A stretch of 9,907 nucleotides of DNA from an uncultured Streptomyces sp. (GCA_946480485.1 CAMLJW010000170.1:1-9907); one strand, 5' to 3'. Numbered from the stretch's first letter, positions 1-6,815 are shown. Program-made: numbers and translations. The notes: generated by a model from the letters alone, not told the origin.

Positions 1-699
1 CTGGGCAAGATGGGCAAGTCCCTGAAGAACGCGGTCACTCCGGACGAGATCTGCGCCGAGTACGGGGCGGACACGCTGCGTCTGTACGAGATGGCGATGG
101 GCCCCCTGGACGTGTCGCGGCCTTGGGACACGCGCGCGGTGGTGGGCCAGTTCCGGCTGCTGCAGCGGCTGTGGCGCAACGTCGTGGACGAGACCACCGG
201 AGCGGTGACCGTCGTGGACGCCGAGCCGGACGAGGACACGCTGCGCGCCCTGCACAAGGCGATCGACGGCGTACGCCAGGACCTGGAGAGCATGCGCTTC
301 AACACCGCCATCGCCAAGGTCACCGAGCTGAACAACCACCTGACCAAGGCGGCAGGCCCGGTGGCGCGGTCGGTCACCGAGCGCCTGGTGCTGCTGGTCG
401 CGCCGCTGGCCCCGCACATCGCCGAGGAACTGTGGCGCAAGCTCGGGCACACCGACTCGGTCGTCCACCAGGACTTCCCGGTCGCCGACCCGGCGTACGT
501 CGTGGACGAGGCCGTGACCTGCGTCGTGCAGGTCAAGGGCAAGGTCAAGGCACGCCTGGAGGTATCCCCGTCGATCTCCGACGAGGAGCTGGAGAAGGCG
601 GCGCTGGGTGACGAGAAGGTCGTCGCCGCGCTGGACGGCGCGGGCATCCGCAAGGTGATCGTGAGGGCTCCGAAGCTGGTGAACATCGTTCCGGCCTGA
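1..699 (+). CDS. leuS: Leucyl-tRNA synthetase, C-terminal part (5' end outside window)
   Basis: Cytoplasmic class I aminoacyl-tRNA synthetase that charges tRNA-Leu with leucine. The reading frame is open from base 1 and ends at TGA 697-699, giving 232 residues of a family usually about 800-960 long, so only the last quarter is here. Codons 3-7 read KMGKS, the KMSKS-type ATP-binding loop, followed by LKNAVTPDE and the helical segment YGADTLRLYEMAMGPLDVSRPW that is typical of bacterial LeuRS. Next comes the helical anticodon-binding domain (about 50-160, with LLVAPLAPHIAEELW). The small C-terminal tRNA-contacting domain follows (about 165-232, QVKGKVKARLEV ... IRKVIVRAPKLVNIVPA). The Gly in place of Ser in KMSKS is frequent in LeuRS. 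A strong terminator lies 42 bp downstream, so leuS ends its transcription unit. Confidence 0.97.
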   Translation: MGKMGKSLKNAVTPDEICAEYGADTLRLYEMAMGPLDVSRPWDTRAVVGQFRLLQRLWRNVVDETTGAVTVVDAEPDEDTLRALHKAIDGVRQDLESMRFNTAIAKVTELNNHLTKAAGPVARSVTERLVLLVAPLAPHIAEELWRKLGHTDSVVHQDFPVADPAYVVDEAVTCVVQVKGKVKARLEVSPSISDEELEKAALGDEKVVAALDGAGIRKVIVRAPKLVNIVPA

Positions 700-740
700 G
701 CGCGGGGGCCGGCTCGGGCGGATGGGGGTAGTCCCCTACG

Positions 741-780
741 GGCAGGTTGGGGGTTCCACGGAACCCTCTGCCTGCCTTTT
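741..780 (+). terminator. Rho-independent terminator of leuS
   Basis: GGCAGG (741-746) pairs with CCTGCC (771-776), and GGGTTC (751-756) pairs with GAACCC (761-766) around a CACG loop. The bases between the two stems (TTGG/TCTG) add one Watson-Crick and two wobble pairs, so the stem is nearly continuous over 16 positions. TTTT follows at 777-780. This is the only classical stem plus T-run in the window. Confidence 0.85.
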
Positions 781-800
781 CCGTTTACGGTGAAAGAGCC

Positions 801-833
801 CGCAGGCACTCGAACGCAGGCACTCGAAGCAGG
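801..833 (+). repeat. 14-bp perfect tandem duplication in 5' leader
   Basis: CGCAGGCACTCGAA occurs at 801-814 and again immediately at 815-828, followed by a partial third copy (GCAGG, 829-833). The repeat ends 16 bp before the ATG at 850. The unit is not a multiple of three, which argues that this stretch is untranslated leader and not the start of the gene. Confidence 0.8.
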
Positions 834-849
834 ACCCGAGAGGAACGTC

Positions 850-1590
850 ATGGAAGCCGTGGTCGCAGTCGTGGCGCTGATCTTCGTGCTCTTCATGGTC
901 CTGGCGGCGTATGCGACGGTGAAAGTGGTCGGCGCCGCCAAACGCGGAGTGGACCGCACCCTCACACAGGCCCGCCGCACGGTGGAGGAATCCACGCTCA
1001 GGGCGAAGACCTTCGCACAGCCGGGAGCGCTCGGCGCCCTCGCCCAACTGCGGCTCTCCCTGCGCACGTCGATGCGCGCCACGCAGGACGCGCTGCACGC
1101 GGTCGCGGTCGAGGACGAGTCGCTGAAGGAGTCCGTGGCTCTCTTCGAGCGGCTCAGCGCGCACGGCCACGAACTGGACGACGAGCTCAAGCGACTGGAG
1201 CACGAGCCGGACAGGGCCAGCCTTGCCGAGCGGCTGCCGGGACTGCGGGAGCGTACGGAGCAGATCACGAAGTCGGCCGACGCGCTGCGGTGGGCGGCGC
1301 GCGACCGGGCCCGGCGGTTCGCGGACGACGACCTGGACTCGCTGAGCAGGCAGATCGACATGGAGGCAGGCGCGCTGCGGCACTGGACCACGGAGCCGCG
1401 GCCCGCTCAGACACCTCCTCCGTGGCCGGAGGCGGCGTCTGCCGAGGCCGAACACCAGACCTGGCAGGAGACGCCGGATACACCGGAGCCGCACACCGCC
1501 GATCAGCCCGCGCGGCCCGCTGTCACCCCGCCGGGGCAGCGGCCCACGTACCCCTGGGAGAAGAAGCCCCGCCCCGAGAGCACGACTTGA
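850..1590 (+). CDS. Membrane-anchored coiled-coil protein, unknown function
   Basis: I do not recognise a named family. The 246-residue product begins with a hydrophobic segment (residues 3-24, VVAVVALIFVLFMVLAAYAT) with no cleavage site visible, so it is probably an N-terminal membrane anchor. A highly charged helical region follows (about 28-180, rich in E, R, L, A, with heptad-like spacing). The tail is Pro-rich (182-246) and ends near PTYPWEKKPRP. The frame extends upstream to GTG 790, but I chose ATG 850. It has a purine-rich RBS (GAGAGGAA, 838-845), it places the membrane segment at the N-terminus, and the upstream part consists of a 14-bp non-triplet repeat. It lies 151 bp after leuS, beyond that gene's terminator, so it should have its own promoter, which I could not identify. 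A structural role at the membrane is possible but is only an inference. Confidence 0.85.
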   Translation: MEAVVAVVALIFVLFMVLAAYATVKVVGAAKRGVDRTLTQARRTVEESTLRAKTFAQPGALGALAQLRLSLRTSMRATQDALHAVAVEDESLKESVALFERLSAHGHELDDELKRLEHEPDRASLAERLPGLRERTEQITKSADALRWAARDRARRFADDDLDSLSRQIDMEAGALRHWTTEPRPAQTPPPWPEAASAEAEHQTWQETPDTPEPHTADQPARPAVTPPGQRPTYPWEKKPRPESTT

Positions 1591-1591
1591 T

Positions 1592-1607
1592 CCGGCCGTC
1601 CGGTCGG
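1592..1607 (+). terminator. Possible hairpin terminator after the coiled-coil gene
   Basis: CCGGCC (1592-1597) pairs with GGTCGG (1602-1607) with one G-T wobble and a GTCC loop, starting two bases after the stop codon. There is no T-run. Many streptomycete terminators lack one, but the stem is short, so this is a weak call. Confidence 0.3.
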
Positions 1608-1648
1608 GGGTGAGAGGGGCGGGGCTGCCGTCCAAGAGCCCCTGCGGG

Positions 1649-1661
1649 TAACCTCCAGCTC
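1649..1661 (+). promoter_or_regulatory. Probable leaderless promoter of degV
   Basis: TAACCT (1649-1654) fits the actinobacterial -10 pattern TANNNT and is followed by exactly 7 bases before the ATG at 1662. Transcription would start at or next to the A of the start codon. The sequence before the ATG (ACCTCCAGCTC) has no Shine-Dalgarno element, which agrees with a leaderless mRNA. I see no convincing -35 box. Confidence 0.5.
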
Positions 1662-2507
1662 ATGTCCCGCCATGTCGCGATCGTCACCGATTCAACGGCC
1701 TACCTGCCGCCGCGGACGATGGAGCGCCACGGCATCACCGCGGTGCCCCTGACCGTGGTCCTCGGCGACCAGGCGCTCGAAGAGGGCAACGAGATCTCGG
1801 CCCGCTCGCTGGCGCAGGCGCTGCAGAAGCGACGGCCCGTCACCACGTCCCGGCCGAGTCCCGAGGTCTTCGCCGCGACCTACCGCAAGGTCGCCGAGTC
1901 GGGCGCCACCGGCATCGTCTCGCTGCACCTGTCCGCAGAGCTCTCGGGCACGTACGACGCGGCGGTCCTCGCGGCTCGCGAGTCCCCGGTGCCCGTGCGG
2001 GTGGTGGACACCGGGATGGTCGCCATGGCGCTCGGCTTCTGCGCGCTGGCAGCGGCCGAGTCGGCGGAGGCGGGCGGCACGATCGACGAGGCCGTGACCG
2101 CCGCGGAGAAGCGGGCCGCGGGCACGTCCGCGTACTTCTACGTCGACACGCTGGACTATCTACGCAGGGGCGGCCGGATCGGGGCGGCGCAGGCCCTCCT
2201 CGGGTCCGCGCTGGCCGTGAAACCACTGCTGCAGCTCGACGGCGGGCGGATCGAACCCCTGGAGAAGGTGCGGACCGCGTCCAAGGCGATCGCCCGGCTT
2301 GAGGAGATCGTGGCCGAGCGGGCAGGGAACGCGCAGGTCGACATCGCCGTCCACCATCTCGCCGCGCCTGAACGGGCGTCGGCGCTCGCGGAGCGCTTGC
2401 GGACTCGGGTGCCGGGGCTGGCCGACCTGCATGTGAGCGAGGTCGGGGCAGCTATTGGGGCGCATACCGGGCCTGGGTTGTTGGCGGCCGTGGTGTCGCC
2501 GCGGTGA
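1662..2507 (+). CDS. DegV family fatty-acid-binding protein
   Basis: DegV proteins bind a single fatty acid; in Firmicutes the FakB members present it to the kinase FakA. The 281-residue length is normal for the family. Visible signatures are the N-terminal VAIVTDSTAYLP (5-16), the TSRPSPEVF stretch (62-70) whose Ser/Thr bind the carboxylate, SLHLSAELSGTYDAA (87-101), VVDTGMVAMALGF (114-126), the YLRRGGRIG loop (166-174), KPLL followed by a basic EKVRT (201-205), and the C-terminal GAHTGPGLLAAVV (266-278). No FakA/DAK-type kinase gene is in the window, so the partner is unknown. The ATG at 1662 directly follows a -10-like element and starts the conserved beta strand after four residues, which supports this start. 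The gene has its own promoter and is separated from comEA by 129 bp. Confidence 0.93.
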   Translation: MSRHVAIVTDSTAYLPPRTMERHGITAVPLTVVLGDQALEEGNEISARSLAQALQKRRPVTTSRPSPEVFAATYRKVAESGATGIVSLHLSAELSGTYDAAVLAARESPVPVRVVDTGMVAMALGFCALAAAESAEAGGTIDEAVTAAEKRAAGTSAYFYVDTLDYLRRGGRIGAAQALLGSALAVKPLLQLDGGRIEPLEKVRTASKAIARLEEIVAERAGNAQVDIAVHHLAAPERASALAERLRTRVPGLADLHVSEVGAAIGAHTGPGLLAAVVSPR

Positions 2508-2549
2508 GGTCTTGCCGGGACGTGCGGGTTGCGCGCGGTCGGTGGGGGC

Positions 2550-2569
2550 TCGTGTGGGGTCGTGTGGGG
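2550..2569 (+). repeat. 10-bp tandem repeat upstream of comEA
   Basis: TCGTGTGGGG is repeated head to tail (2550-2559, 2560-2569). Each copy contains TGTGG, the invariant half of a reverse-oriented DnaA box, but not the rest of it. It lies 7 bp upstream of the perfect DnaA box, so it may be weak auxiliary sites or simply a small duplication. Confidence 0.5.
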
Positions 2570-2576
2570 GACGGAG

Positions 2577-2585
2577 TTATCCACA
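2577..2585 (+). promoter_or_regulatory. Perfect DnaA box upstream of comEA
   Basis: TTATCCACA matches the bacterial DnaA box consensus TTATNCACA exactly; Streptomyces boxes are usually TTGTCCACA, with TTATCCACA a close variant. It is intergenic, in a GC-rich region where such a 9-mer is unlikely, and lies about 40-48 bp upstream of the predicted comEA transcription start. That is the position of an upstream activator or repressor site. DnaA binding is inferred from sequence only. Confidence 0.5.
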
Positions 2586-2612
2586 ACTGGGCGGTAATCC
2601 CCGGGAATTGAG

Positions 2613-2618
2613 TAAGAT
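2613..2618 (+). promoter_or_regulatory. Candidate -10 element for comEA-comEC
   Basis: TAAGAT fits TANNNT and is followed by 7 bases before a GTG at 2626, the same spacing as in front of degV. No -35 element of TTGAC type is evident at 16-19 bp upstream. The predicted transcript would begin at about 2625-2626, only 11-12 bases before the comEA GTG. Confidence 0.45.
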
Positions 2619-2625
2619 CATCGCC

Positions 2626-2637
2626 GTGATGCCGTAG
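2626..2637 (+). other. Possible leaderless mini-ORF (four codons) overlapping the comEA start
   Basis: GTG ATG CCG TAG would be the very 5' end of the transcript predicted from the -10 at 2613. Its stop codon TAG shares its last G (2637) with the GTG start of comEA. This allows leaderless initiation, translation of three codons and restart on comEA. No Shine-Dalgarno sequence precedes the comEA start, so some such mechanism, or use of ATG 2655, is needed. This is sequence pattern only. Confidence 0.3.
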
Positions 2638-3902
2638 TGCCCGATTCTCGTCGCATGGCACTTCGATCACCTTCGCGGACAGTGACCGCTACCAGTGGCC
2701 CGGGCCGCGGCCCCGTCTCCGACGGCCGCACCCGGCACCGCCGTCGCCATGACCGGGGCAGGGCCCGACGCCGACAGGCCTCGGCGGAGGCTCTCCGCCT
2801 GCGCGCGGAAGCCCTTTTTGTCGAACGCGCGAGAGCACGACGGGAGTTGGGGCACCGTCTGCCGGGGCCGCCGGGGCCGCCGGGGCCGCCGGGGCCGCCG
2901 GGGCCGCCGAGGCCGTCGAGGCCGTCGGATGAGGGAGTGGTGGGCGCCGGGGCGAGTGCGGAAAGTGCGGCGAGGGTGGCTGTCGGCCGCGAGGCGGTTG
3001 GTGTCGGGAGGGGTGTGGCGCCTGGCGGTCGTTCGGTCGGTGTCGGGACGGGTGGTGCGGCTTCCTCCGGTGGCGTGCCCGGCTCAAGAGCAGGTGTGAC
3101 CGGTCAAGGCAGTTCAGTCGGGGGCAGCGTGGTGGGGACCGCTGGAGCCGGCGTGGGCCGGAGCGAGGCCGAGGCGGGGGTCGGCGCCGGGGCAGCGTGG
3201 CGGGAGCGGGCCGGGCTTGCCGTGCGGGAGCGGATGCCGTTGTGGCTGCAGTCGAGGTGTGGACTGGAGCGGAAGAGCGTGGTCGCGCTCACGGTGTTGC
3301 TTGTTGTGGCCGCCGTCTTCGCCGCGCAGCACTTCTGGTCGGGCCGGACTCAGCCAGTGCGGGCACCGGAGGTGGTGCGGGCGGCTCCCTATGAGGACGC
3401 GACGGCGACGCCGGGATCACCGGCCGCCTCACGGGACCAAGTGGGAGCGCCCGGCACCGCGATCGTGGTGGACGTCAGCGGCAAGGTGCGCGAACCCGGA
3501 ATCCATCGGTTGCCGGCCGGGGCCCGGGTCGCCGACGCGCTGCGGGCCGCCGGTGGGGTGAGCCCTGGTACGGACACGGCGGGACTGAACCGTGCGCGGC
3601 TCTTGGTGGACGGTGAGCAGGTGGTGGTCGGTGCCCCTCCGGCCGCGCAGGTGCCCGGCGCGGCCAGAGGCACGGGCACCGCGGGTTCCGGCGGAACCGG
3701 GGGGACGGCCGCCCCGGTCGCCCTCAACACGGCCACTCTGGAACAACTTGACACACTGCCGGGTGTCGGCCCCGTGCTCGCCCAGCACATCATCGACTAC
3801 CGCACCCAGCACGGCGGTTTCCGCTCGGTCGACGAACTCCCTGAGGTGAACGGCATCGCAGACCGCCGCATCGCAGAACAGCAGAATCTCGTACGCCCAT
3901 GA
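2637..3902 (+). CDS. comEA: ComEA-like DNA receptor (SLBB and helix-hairpin-helix)
   Basis: Membrane-anchored double-stranded DNA receptor of the DNA-uptake machinery; it binds DNA outside the membrane and hands it to ComEC. With the GTG start it has 421 residues, long for the family (about 200 in Bacillus). The order is: a basic segment (1-48), a charged helix (50-74), five PGP units (76-90), and a Gly/Ala/Val-rich low-complexity stretch (100-190). These are followed by a transmembrane helix (214-231, SVVALTVLLVVAAVFAAQHF), an SLBB-type domain (274-333, IVVDVSGKVREPGIHRLPAG ... LVDGEQVVVG), a Gly/Thr linker, and a C-terminal helix-hairpin-helix pair (361-420, LNTATLEQLDTLPGVGPVLA ... YRTQHGGFRSVDELPEVNGI) that contacts the DNA backbone. 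ATG 2655 (MALRSPSRT) is an equally possible start; neither has a ribosome site. The stop overlaps comEC by ATGA, so the two form an operon. Confidence 0.93.
   Translation: MPDSRRMALRSPSRTVTATSGPGRGPVSDGRTRHRRRHDRGRARRRQASAEALRLRAEALFVERARARRELGHRLPGPPGPPGPPGPPGPPRPSRPSDEGVVGAGASAESAARVAVGREAVGVGRGVAPGGRSVGVGTGGAASSGGVPGSRAGVTGQGSSVGGSVVGTAGAGVGRSEAEAGVGAGAAWRERAGLAVRERMPLWLQSRCGLERKSVVALTVLLVVAAVFAAQHFWSGRTQPVRAPEVVRAAPYEDATATPGSPAASRDQVGAPGTAIVVDVSGKVREPGIHRLPAGARVADALRAAGGVSPGTDTAGLNRARLLVDGEQVVVGAPPAAQVPGAARGTGTAGSGGTGGTAAPVALNTATLEQLDTLPGVGPVLAQHIIDYRTQHGGFRSVDELPEVNGIADRRIAEQQNLVRP
2862..2924 (+). repeat. 9-bp tandem repeat encoding PGP units in ComEA
   Basis: CCGGGGCCG is repeated five times without change (2862-2906), followed by two degenerate units (CCGAGGCCG 2907-2915 and TCGAGGCCG 2916-2924). 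The phase gives Pro-Gly-Pro x5, then PRP and SRP. Units are multiples of three, so gain or loss by slippage would keep the frame. The tract lies in the predicted cytoplasmic part of ComEA. Confidence 0.9.
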
Positions 3903-6640
3903 GTGGGACGGAGATCCATGGTCCCGTCGCGCCGGGAGCACCACAGGTCCCCGCGGCGCCCGGCGTACCTGAGCCTGCCGCGCCCGGCGCTGGTGCGCAC
4001 GACCCCGCGGTAGCCAACCCCGCGGTACCCAACCCCGCCGCCCCCGGTGCCGGCGTGCGTGGCCGCTCGGCCGTGCACGCCGCGTCCGGGAATCCGCTCG
4101 GTGCCGCGTGCCCTCGTCAAGAGGGGCCGACGGATCTGCGGCTGGTACCGCCCGCCCTGGCGGCATGGGCGACGGCGGCCCTGACGCTGGACGCGTCACC
4201 GCGCTGGACCACTGGCGTGGTGGCTGTCTGCCTGGTCGTGGCCGGTGCATGGCTGGTCGCCCGCCGGAACCGCAGACGTGTGCAGCCGGGGCGCGAGGGC
4301 GGGTGGCGAACTCTGTGGCGGACCTGGCCGGCTGCATCCGTCGCCGCCGTGCTGCTGTGCGGCGCGGCCGCGGCTGCCTCGGCCGGGCTGCACGGCGCGG
4401 ATCTGCGCCGTGGGCCCGTCCCGGAGCTGGCGCGGCAGTACGCCGAGGTGACCGCCGACGTGGAGGTCACCTCTGATCCACGGCTGACCCGCCCCAGGAT
4501 CAGCGGCGACCACGCCGCCCCGGCCGCCGTGTTGCTCAACGCCGAGGTCCGACGCATTGTGAAGCCCGACGGGACGGTGACGCAGACGCGGACACCGGTA
4601 CTGGTGATCGTGGCCGTGGGCTCACGAGCGGAGGGCGATGCAGGGCGCCCGCCCCTGATCCCCGGACCAAAGGACAGCCGTCCGGCTTCTGCCGGGAAGC
4701 CGGACGGCTCCGCCTGGCTGGGACTCCTGCCCTCCACGCACGTGCGGGTGGCTGCACGCGTCGTGCCCGCGATGAGGGATGGTGGTCGGATCGCGGCCGT
4801 GTTGCGGGTGCGGGGCAGTGGGCCGCCGTGGGTAGTGCAGGAGCCGTCGGGGGTGCAGCGGTTCGCGGGGGAGTTGCGCGAGGGGCTGCGGGCGGCGACC
4901 GAGGGTCTGGAGCCGGATGCCCGGGCGCTGTTGCCGGGGCTGGTGGTCGGGGACACCTCACGGATCACGCCGGAGTTGGATCAGGCGTTCAAAGCGACCG
5001 ATCTCACGCACCTCCTGGCGGTCAGCGGAGCGAACTTCACCATCGTGCTTGCCCTGCTCATCGGACCGCCCGGCCGTGCGCAGTACGCCGAGCGCCGCGG
5101 CCTCGCTCCTCGGCTCGGCATCCCGCTGCGGGCGACCGCATTGCTCGGCGGCGGGCTCGCGCTCTGCTTCGTCATCGTGTGCCGGCCGGACCCGAGCGTG
5201 CTGCGGGCCGCGGCCTGCGGAGCGATCGCGCTGCTGGCCATCGCCACCGGCCGCCGCAGATCGCTGATTCCGGCACTGGCCACGGCGGTACTGCTGCTGG
5301 TGCTGTATGACCCCTGGCTGTCCCGGAGTTACGGCTTCCTACTCTCCGTTCTGGCGACCGGAGCCCTGCTTACGCTGGCTCCGCGGTGGAGCGCCGCGCT
5401 CCAGAGTCGCGGAGTCCCGCCGCGGCCGGCCGAGGCGTTGGCCGCCGCGGGGGCCGCGCAGGCCCTGTGCGCGCCCGTGGTCGCCGTTCTTTCGGCACGG
5501 GTGAGTCTCGTGGCGGTGCCGTGCAACCTCCTCGCGGAGTTCGCGGTCGCGCCGGCCACGGTGCTGGGGTTCACAGCGCTGACCACGGCGCAATGGGCGA
5601 TGCCGGTCGCCAAGGCGTCGGCCTGGTGCGCGAGTTGGCCTGCCGGATGGATCGCGAACATCGCCCGCACCGGAGCCGATGTGCCCGGTGCCGGGGTGGA
5701 CTGGCCGAGCAGTTGGCCGGGCGCACTGTTGCTGGCATGCGCAACCGCCGCGGTCGTACTCGTCGGCCGGAAGCTCCTGACGCACCCGTGGCTGAGCGGT
5801 GTCGGTGGAGTGCTGCTTCTGCTCGTGCTGGTGCAACCGGCGCCCCTCACCCGGGTGATCACGGGATGGCCGCCGCCGGGCTGGCGGTTCGCGATGTGCG
5901 ACGTGGGGCAGGGAGACGCGCTCGTGCTCGAGGCGGGCGACGGTGCCGGGGTGGTGGTCGACGCGGGACCCGACCCGGTCCTGATCGACCGGTGCCTGCG
6001 TACGCTCGGAATCACCCGGATCCCCCTCGTTGTGCTGACCCACTTCCACGCGGACCATGTGGCGGGACTGCCGGGTGTGCTGCGCGGGCGTTCGGTGGGT
6101 GCGATCGAAACGACGGGTTTCGAAGAGCCGCTGGATCAGGCGGAGTTCGTGCACCGGCAGGCCGCGGCCTGGCGCATCCCGGTGACCCGGGCGGTCGAGG
6201 GGCAGCGGCGGCGTACGGGGGCGCTCGACTGGCGGGTGCTGTGGCCGCAGCCCAGCCCGGCTCCGGCCCCCGAGGGGCCCAATGACGCGAGTGTCGCTCT
6301 GCTCGTACGGTCGGCCGGGCTGACACTGCTCCTGCTCGGCGATCTCGAACCTCCCGCGCAGCAGGCGCTGTTGAGATCCCGGGCCGGCGCCGACCTGCAA
6401 GGCGTGGACGTCCTCAAGGTCGCGCACCACGGGTCGGCCTACCAGGACCCGGAGCTGATACGCCGGGTGGCGCCACGGCTCGCGCTGATCTCGTGCGGGG
6501 CGGACAACCCGTACGGGCATCCAGCGCCGAGCACGGTGGCGGCGCTGCGTGCCGGGGGCGCCACCGTGCTGCGTACGGACGAGGACGGGGCGCTGGCCGT
6601 CGCCGGAGAGGGGGATCGTCTGTGGGTGGCGGAGGACTGA
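3899..6640 (+). CDS. comEC: ComEC/Rec2 DNA channel with metallo-beta-lactamase domain
   Basis: Polytopic membrane protein that forms the channel for single-stranded DNA entry; its C-terminal metallo-beta-lactamase domain is the presumed nuclease for the non-transported strand. The 913 residues comprise a Pro/Ala/Gly-rich N-terminal extension (1-60) and three hydrophobic helices (about 78-165). Next is an OB-like soluble region (about 175-320) and the Competence domain, with LLPGLVVGD (344-352), VSGANFTIV (375-383) and multiple helices to about 655. The beta-lactamase domain then runs from about 664 to the end. Zinc and active-site motifs are intact: CDVGQGDA (667-674), THFHADHVAG (714-723), NDASVAL (795-801), LGDLE (813-817), VAHHGS (841-846) and ADNPYGHP near the end. 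The ATG overlaps the comEA stop (ATGA) and lacks a clear ribosome site, so translation is probably coupled. No frameshift or missing motif is seen, so the channel should be functional. Confidence 0.95.
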   Translation: MSGTEIHGPVAPGAPQVPAAPGVPEPAAPGAGAHDPAVANPAVPNPAAPGAGVRGRSAVHAASGNPLGAACPRQEGPTDLRLVPPALAAWATAALTLDASPRWTTGVVAVCLVVAGAWLVARRNRRRVQPGREGGWRTLWRTWPAASVAAVLLCGAAAAASAGLHGADLRRGPVPELARQYAEVTADVEVTSDPRLTRPRISGDHAAPAAVLLNAEVRRIVKPDGTVTQTRTPVLVIVAVGSRAEGDAGRPPLIPGPKDSRPASAGKPDGSAWLGLLPSTHVRVAARVVPAMRDGGRIAAVLRVRGSGPPWVVQEPSGVQRFAGELREGLRAATEGLEPDARALLPGLVVGDTSRITPELDQAFKATDLTHLLAVSGANFTIVLALLIGPPGRAQYAERRGLAPRLGIPLRATALLGGGLALCFVIVCRPDPSVLRAAACGAIALLAIATGRRRSLIPALATAVLLLVLYDPWLSRSYGFLLSVLATGALLTLAPRWSAALQSRGVPPRPAEALAAAGAAQALCAPVVAVLSARVSLVAVPCNLLAEFAVAPATVLGFTALTTAQWAMPVAKASAWCASWPAGWIANIARTGADVPGAGVDWPSSWPGALLLACATAAVVLVGRKLLTHPWLSGVGGVLLLLVLVQPAPLTRVITGWPPPGWRFAMCDVGQGDALVLEAGDGAGVVVDAGPDPVLIDRCLRTLGITRIPLVVLTHFHADHVAGLPGVLRGRSVGAIETTGFEEPLDQAEFVHRQAAAWRIPVTRAVEGQRRRTGALDWRVLWPQPSPAPAPEGPNDASVALLVRSAGLTLLLLGDLEPPAQQALLRSRAGADLQGVDVLKVAHHGSAYQDPELIRRVAPRLALISCGADNPYGHPAPSTVAALRAGGATVLRTDEDGALAVAGEGDRLWVAED
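4001..4045 (+). repeat. 15-bp repeat encoding DPAVA-NPAVP-NPAAP in ComEC
   Basis: Three imperfect 15-bp units encode residues 35-49 of ComEC; the core CCAACCCCGC recurs at 4014-4023 and 4029-4038. It is part of the Pro/Ala-rich cytoplasmic N-terminal extension, where APG also recurs (11-13, 20-22, 28-30 and 48-50). Confidence 0.75.
4676..4709 (+). repeat. Perfect 14-bp inverted repeat inside comEC
   Basis: AGCCGTCCGGCTTC (4676-4689) and GAAGCCGGACGGCT (4696-4709) are exact reverse complements separated by TGCCGG, giving a very stable hairpin in the mRNA. It lies in the OB-like region of ComEC (about residues 260-271, SRPASAGKPDGS), in a hydrophilic, probably poorly conserved loop. There is no T-run after it, so it is not a standard terminator. 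Confidence 0.85.
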
Positions 6641-6815
6641 GGCAGGCCGGCGAGTCCCTGAGGCAGAAGGTGAGTGGAACAGCAATTTCCGGCTACTCGC
6701 GCCCAAGTCCGGCTCAGGTGATTGATTCCCGTGATGTGGTCGAGTGTTGCCCCGCAAGCCGCGCTAGTGGTCGAATGCCTCTTCGCCAACATGTCTTATT
6801 TCTTTCACGTTGTGT

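Noticed and set aside
736..1635. 300-codon minus-strand open frame opposite the coiled-coil gene
   Set aside because: Arg/Pro/Leu-rich antisense shadow with no start signal; it also runs through the leuS terminator.
2862..2924. CRISPR-like or iteron reading of the 9-bp repeats
   Set aside because: Units are directly abutting, too short and in frame with comEA; they are a coding tandem repeat.
2689..3099. Long open frames in other phases and on the minus strand across the low-complexity part of comEA
   Set aside because: These are GC-rich shadow frames of the 9-bp repeat and Gly/Ala/Val region. The comEA frame is continuous into the conserved domains, so I see no need for a frameshift.
5339..6757. 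472-codon minus-strand open frame opposite comEC
   Set aside because: The sense strand encodes intact ComEC motifs; the antisense product is Arg/His/Pro-rich and resembles nothing.
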